In this document: piece by piece, positions 32,506 to 33,203 of the stretch | How the letters are laid out: each line of letters starts with the position of its first letter | Position numbering within the stretch: position 1 is the first letter of the stretch | Source of the DNA: G963666945 sp963666945 | Lineage (GTDB): Bacteria; Bacteroidota; Bacteroidia; Bacteroidales; Marinifilaceae | DNA length: 33,203 bases | Direction of reading: 5' to 3' | Assembly (NCBI GenBank): GCA_963666945.2 | Contig: CAXXRT010000003.1 | Coordinates: 1-33,203 of the forward strand | Translations under genes and position numbers: made by a program | Notes under the pieces: generated by a model | Database searches by the model: none | What the model was told of the DNA's origin: nothing | What the model saw: only the letters and a program-made list of their open reading frames with translations

Positions 32506-32560
32506 TTCGTACCTGCTTATCGTTAATCAATTCATCTTTCAGTGAGCACAACACGAGTTT

Positions 32561-33203
32561 ATGGCTGGTCGTATTCCCCGCAGTTTTATTGATGATCTCC
32601 TTGCACGAGTCGATATTGTCGACATCGTGGACGCTCGGGTGAAACTGAAAAAACAGGGGAAAAACTACGGCGCCTGCTGTCCTTTCCATAACGAAAAAAC
32701 GCCTTCTTTCTCTGTCAGCCAGGAAAAACAGTTCTACCACTGTTTTGGGTGTGGTGTTCACGGTAATGCCATCGATTTTCTGATGGAATTCGACCGGCTT
32801 GAGTTTGTCGAAGCCATTGAAGAACTGGCCTCCGGCCTTGGTCTTCAGGTACCAAGAGAACAGAGTAGCGGCGGGCAGTTCAACAGCGGCCCGCAAGCTA
32901 GCAGCGAAGAAAAGCGTAATCTATATGACCTGATGGGTAGTATTGCCCAGTATTACCGCTCCCAGTTAAAAGTAAGCGGGAACTCGAATGCTATCGACTA
33001 TCTGAAAAACCGTGGCCTGTCCGGTGACGTTGTACAAAAATTCGGTATCGGCTATGTTCCGGATGAATGGGATAACGTGCGTAAGAACTTCGGCCAGCAG
33101 AAAGCCACCCAGGATATGCTCGTCAGTGGCGGTATGCTGATCGAAAACGATAAGGGTAACCGCTATGACCGCTTCCGCGGGCGCATTATGTTCCCTATCC
33201 GAG
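32561..33203 (+). CDS. dnaG: DNA primase, 5' part (truncated by window end)
   Basis: Synthesises RNA primers for replication. The first 214 codons are present. The N-terminal zinc domain has C40, H43, C61 and C64 (CPFHNEKTPSF and HCFGCGVHGNAIDF), the positions of E. coli DnaG. The beginning of the RNA polymerase domain follows with YLKNRGLSGDVVQKFGIGYVP and ending RFRGRIMFPI. The start ATG at 32561 gives MAGRIPRSFIDDLL, as in homologues. The ribosome site is weak, as expected for the poorly expressed dnaG. rpoD would follow outside the window. Confidence 0.97.
   Translation, partial: MAGRIPRSFIDDLLARVDIVDIVDARVKLKKQGKNYGACCPFHNEKTPSFSVSQEKQFYHCFGCGVHGNAIDFLMEFDRLEFVEAIEELASGLGLQVPREQSSGGQFNSGPQASSEEKRNLYDLMGSIAQYYRSQLKVSGNSNAIDYLKNRGLSGDVVQKFGIGYVPDEWDNVRKNFGQQKATQDMLVSGGMLIENDKGNRYDRFRGRIMFPIR

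Overview
The window is an ordinary gammaproteobacterial chromosomal segment, most likely from Vibrionaceae. The evidence is the gene order (valS-rraB, argF-pyrBI-ridA, mla/lpt/rpoN block, tsaD divergent from rpsU-yqeY-dnaG), protein sequences close to Vibrio and Escherichia homologues, and intergenic palindromes built on TTCCCACG/CGTGGGAA. I see no prophage, integron, CRISPR array, IS element, tRNA or rRNA gene. Nearly every gene has a known housekeeping role, and I found no multi-gene undescribed system.

Layout. 1-3.5 kb: valS (valyl-tRNA synthetase, broken by eight one-base indels) converges on rraB (RNase E inhibitor). 3.7-8.0 kb: arginine and pyrimidine enzymes sharing carbamoyl phosphate chemistry: arcA, a candidate 37-residue membrane peptide gene, argF behind two ARG-box-like sites, then pyrBI behind a pyrL-type leader peptide and attenuator. 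8.0-9.7 kb: ridA and plsC with several intergenic palindromes and a four-copy 20-bp tandem repeat. 9.7-14.3 kb, minus strand: mlaFEDCB-ibaG-murA, covering outer-membrane lipid asymmetry and the first step of peptidoglycan synthesis. 14.6-22.6 kb, plus strand: yrbG (frameshifted), kdsD, kdsC, lptC, lptA, lptB, then rpoN, hpf, ptsN, rapZ, npr, covering Kdo synthesis, LPS transport, sigma-54 and the nitrogen PTS. 22.7-26.3 kb: mgtE, pmbA (minus) and darP. 26.4-31.6 kb: uppP, folK, folB (minus), plsY (plus), a short TrmO-like gene, an AraC/GyrI-like regulator and tsaD (minus). 31.7 kb to the end: rpsU, yqeY and the 5' part of dnaG.

The most useful observations are regulatory or quality-related. 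They are the pyrBI leader peptide and attenuator, two ARG-box-like sites exactly 3 bp apart before argF, an 11-bp perfect palindrome in the argF leader, a possible unannotated small membrane protein between arcA and argF, and a scatter of single-base indels (eight in valS, one at the arcA 3' end, one in yrbG) that look like sequencing errors rather than gene decay. The window starts in or just after the gene upstream of valS and ends inside dnaG.
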